The notes beneath the pieces are model-generated. The model made no database searches and was not told the origin of the DNA. It saw nothing but the letters and a program-made list of their open reading frames with translations. Positions 61,095-64,000 of a stretch of 64,000 bases of DNA are shown piece after piece. Each line of letters begins with the position of its first letter. The stretch's first letter is position 1. Both the position numbers and the translations under genes were made by a program. Origin of the DNA: Hevea brasiliensis (Eukaryota; Streptophyta; Magnoliopsida; Malpighiales; Euphorbiaceae). The stretch lies in NCBI RefSeq assembly GCF_030052815.1, contig NC_079501.1:98658190-98722189 (forward strand), written 5' to 3'.

Positions 61095-62943
61095 ATGCAA
61101 GATCAGAATGTCATTGCTTATGCATCACGCTAGCTGAAACCGCATGAGAGGAACTACCCAACACATGATCTGGAGCTAGCAGCTATTGTTTTTGCTCTGA
61201 AGATCTGGAGACACTATTTGTATGGGCAGAAATGCTACATTTACACAGATCACAAGAGCTTGAAGTACTTAGGCACCTAGAAGGAATTGAATTTGAGGCA
61301 GATGAGATGGTTAGAACTCATTAAAGACTATGATTGCTTAATAGACTATCAGCCAGGGAAAGCAAATGTGGTGGCTGACGCCTTAAGTCGCAAGACTATG
61401 GCAAGTCTCAGAGTTTCTCCTTTGTCCATGGTATATGAATTGAAAGCACAGCATGCCAGTTTAGAGATTGATGATGAGGGACAGACAGTAGTTGCATGGC
61501 ATGTACAGCCAGTGTTGATTGATCGATCGTAATGGTCGCCAGAGTGATGAAAAATATCAAAAGCTACTGAAAGAAGTCCAGCAGGGCAAGAAACCTAAAT
61601 TTTCTGTGAGAAATGATGGTTTATTGCTACATCAGGGCAGAATGTGAGTTCCTAGTGATGTGGAATTGAGACAGATCATTATGAAGGAAGCACATGAGTC
61701 TCCATTTGCTGTGCACCCTGGTGGAACTAAAATGTACAGAGGGCTGAAAGAGCATTACTGGTGGATGGGTATGAAGAGGGATATAGCTGAGTTTGTTTCC
61801 AAATGCCTAACTTGTTAGCAAGTAAAGGCAGAACATCAAGTTCCAGCTGGTTTGTTACATCCTTTGTCAGTACCAGAGTGGAAATGGGAACGCATAACTA
61901 TGGATTTTGTTACAAGACTTCCAAGGACACAGAGTAGTCATGATGCAGTATGGGTTATAGTTGACAGATTGACCAAGTCTGCTCACTTTTTGCCAGTTTG
62001 GATGGACTATAGCCTGGAAAGATTGGCCAAATTGTACATATATGAGATTGTAAAACTGCATGGAGTGCCAGTATCAATTGTGTCTGACAGAGATCCTAGG
62101 TTCACTTCTAGATTCTAGAGTAGTCTTCAGAGAGCCCTAGGAACTAGATTGAACTTCAGCACAGCATTCCACCCACAGACAGATGGCCAGTCTGAAAGGG
62201 TTATTCAGATATTGGAGGATATGCTACGGGCTTGTGTGATTGAATTTAAAGGTAGTTGGGATACACACTTGCCTTTGATTGAGTTTGCTTATAACAACAG
62301 CTATCAATCAAGCATTGGAATGCCTCCATATGAAGCTTTGTATGGCAGAAAGTGCAGAACTCCCTTATGTTGGGATGAGGTAGGTGAAAGGAAGATGATT
62401 GGGCTAGAAATTGTTCAGCAGACAGAGGAAAAGATCAGATTGATCAGAGATAGACTTAAGGCTGCATCAGACCGTCAGAAGTCCTATGTTGATCTGAAGA
62501 GAAGAGATATTGAGTATACACTGGGTGATAAAGTATTCCTCATAGTTTCTCCTTGGAAGAGAATTATGAGATTTGGCAGAAAGGGAAAACTGAGTCATCG
62601 TTTCATCGGACCATATGAGGTTCTGGAAAGAGTGGGTCCTTTGGCATATCGGTTGGCATTACCTCCAGAGCTAGCAAGGATACACAATGTCTTCCATGTG
62701 TCCATGTTAAGGAGGTACAGATCTGACCCATCTCATGTACTATCAGTTGAAGAGATTGAAGTAAATCCAGACCTCTCATATGAGGAAGAACCCATAAAAA
62801 TTCTGGCTTATGAGGTGAAGCAGCTGAGGAACAAACAGATACACCTGGTTAAAGTGCTGTGGAACCATCATTCAGGCCAGGAAGCTACTTGGGAACGTGA
62901 AGAGGATATGAGGAGACAGCACCCACAGCTGTTTAGAGACTAA
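61095..62943 (+). pseudogene. Gypsy pol fragment: RNase H, integrase and chromodomain (F2)
   Basis: In order: MQDQNVIAYASR and [19 protein letters not shown] (RT-RNase H junction), [11 protein letters not shown] and ADALSRK (RNase H), AVHPGGTKMYRGL and FVSKCLTC (HHCC zinc finger), [13 protein letters not shown] (first catalytic Asp), [11 protein letters not shown] (second Asp), FHPQTDGQSERVIQ (catalytic Glu), KGKLSHRFIGPYEVLERVG (GPY/F) and IHLVKVLWNHHSGQEATWE (chromodomain-like). Stops are at 61131, 61278, 61645, 61816 and 62116. A frame change near 61521-61530 follows a tandem GATC. The last open stretch, 62149-62943, is uninterrupted for 264 residues. Protein not functional as it stands. 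Confidence 0.88.
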
Positions 62944-62975
62944 TGCCAGGTAAAATTTCGAGACGAAATTTATTT

Positions 62976-62989
62976 AAGGGGGGGAGAAT
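62976..62989 (+). promoter_or_regulatory. Polypurine tract of the F2 element
   Basis: AAGGGGGGGAGAAT just before the 3' LTR, preceded by AAATTTCGAGACGAAATTTA. Confidence 0.85.
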
Positions 62990-64000
62990 TGTAACACCCC
63001 TATGTTCGGTAGTGCGTTCTACTGTTCCAGTAACCAGTGTTGTCCGGACAGCTAGGATGCCTAGAACTACACTTCGATATGAGTGAGGAGACATAAAATA
63101 ATGAAATACAAGAAAAGAAAATGCAAGAAAAACAAAGGAAAAATAATAGTAAAGAAATGCAACCAAGTTAAGCGAGCCGAGAACCCTAGCGATGGGTGAC
63201 CGCACCGGGAAGTCACGGCGTGGACCGTTGACTAGCCCTGGACTGTGGGGAATCCTGGAAAATATTTTTAGGACTTAAATAGACCCCTATTGAAGTATAA
63301 ATATCATTAGAAATATTAAATAAAAATTAAATAATTAGTACAAAGAAAAGTGGGAAATCGAAAAACGGACAAAACCCGGTGTTACCAAAAAATCGGGAAT
63401 ACAACCCGAACAGGGGCATTGTGGTCATTTGACATCCCGAATTGTCTTTTGACCTAAATGTCCATTAAAAATACATGATATTACACTTGGAAAATATAAT
63501 GAAAAATTAAATTAGGGGTACCTAATGTAAATAGCCAAAAGTGGAGTGAAATTTGGGTAATTAGCACTTAAATAATATTAAATCAATTTCTTATGTGAGT
63601 GGACCACTAAGGGATTATAATATGCATTAAGTGGGCAGATTACTCCACTAAAACTTCATCTTCAACCTTTGAAGACCACCATTGCCGTAAAGAAAGCCTT
63701 AGAAACCACCATTGTTGTCCCATTTGTGAGCTTCATGCATCCATGATCCAAGATTCAAGTGGTTAGGGTTTCTTCACTAAAAGTAACCACCACATCTTGG
63801 GCAGCATTTAGGGAGTGAGAAAGGTAAGTTTTGATGAGTTGTTAAGAAGCTTCAAAATAGGTAAGTTTGTGTTTTTGAATGTTGCTTTGTTAAAGTTTGT
63901 AAGCATGTTATGGGTGTTTGATTTATGAAGAAATTTTTGAGTTTTGATGTTGAATGGGAATGTGTACTTTTGGCAGCCATGGAAGCACATTGAAGGCAGT
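62990..64000 (+). repeat. 3' LTR of the F2 element (runs off the window)
   Basis: Starts TGTAACACCCCTATGTTCGG and follows 55673 onward with about 2% differences. By comparison with the F2 solo LTR, some 2.5 kb should lie beyond the window. Confidence 0.88.

Larger units (their letters stand above)
55673..64000 (+). mobile_element. Young gypsy element (family F2) inserted in the F3 LTR, internally rearranged
   Basis: Truncated 5' LTR (55673 to about 58850), then a minus-oriented F3-type LTR fragment (to 61093), then the 3' half of pol (61095-62943), a PPT (62976-62989) and a 3' LTR from 62990 running off the window. The 5' and 3' LTRs differ at only about 20-25 of 1010 bases by eye, so it is much younger than the F1 element. 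PBS, gag, protease and most of RT are gone. The integrase and chromodomain assign it to Tekay/Del-like chromoviruses. Confidence 0.85.

Overview
This window is nuclear DNA from a dicot plant. The evidence is GT-AG introns in every gene, intergenic sequence that is very AT-rich, and a heavy load of plant retrotransposons. The protein sequences look most like Malpighiales, perhaps Euphorbiaceae such as rubber tree or cassava, but that placement is an inference from overall appearance and was not tested. There is no operon, CRISPR array or other prokaryotic feature.

Layout. 1-4.7 kb is AT-rich intergenic sequence with short decayed repeats. 4.8-9.0 kb holds two head-to-tail RTE-type LINE copies on the minus strand, set between two TA microsatellites. 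9.36-10.0 kb has only the last two exons of a DMR6-like 2-oxoglutarate dioxygenase. 10.5-13.7 kb is an intact four-exon caffeic acid O-methyltransferase (COMT) on the minus strand. 16.4-28.2 kb is one LTR retrotransposon with a perfect 5-bp target duplication (TGAGA); it is disrupted by a nested 3.5-kb solo LTR with its own duplication (GCCAA). A hAT-type MITE follows at 28.3-28.8 kb, then more than 5 kb of AT-rich DNA. 34.4-35.2 kb is a small three-exon gene for a Cys/His-rich plant protein. 37.5-39.2 kb is a solo LTR ending about 330 bp before the start codon of a NAC-alpha gene (39.5-41.6 kb). 42.3-45.2 kb is an FBW2-like F-box gene with a one-base frameshift. 46.2-48.4 kb is an intact class III peroxidase. 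49.8-50.2 kb is a Tourist-like MITE. From 50.5 kb to the window end there are nested LTR retrotransposons.

The cellular genes do not form a pathway cluster. COMT makes lignin precursors and a class III peroxidase could polymerise them, but they are more than 30 kb apart with unrelated genes between, so I treat this as coincidence.

The most unusual object is the minus-strand element at 50.5-55.7 kb and beyond. It has LTRs of about 4.3 kb, yet only 355 bp between PBS and PPT with no coding capacity. A younger gypsy element is inserted in its 5' LTR, and that younger element is itself scrambled by a fragment of a related LTR. I found no convincing new enzymatic or defence system. The noteworthy material is transposon architecture, one broken F-box gene, one 5'-incomplete dioxygenase, and an intron tandem repeat that multiplies splice-acceptor-like sites.
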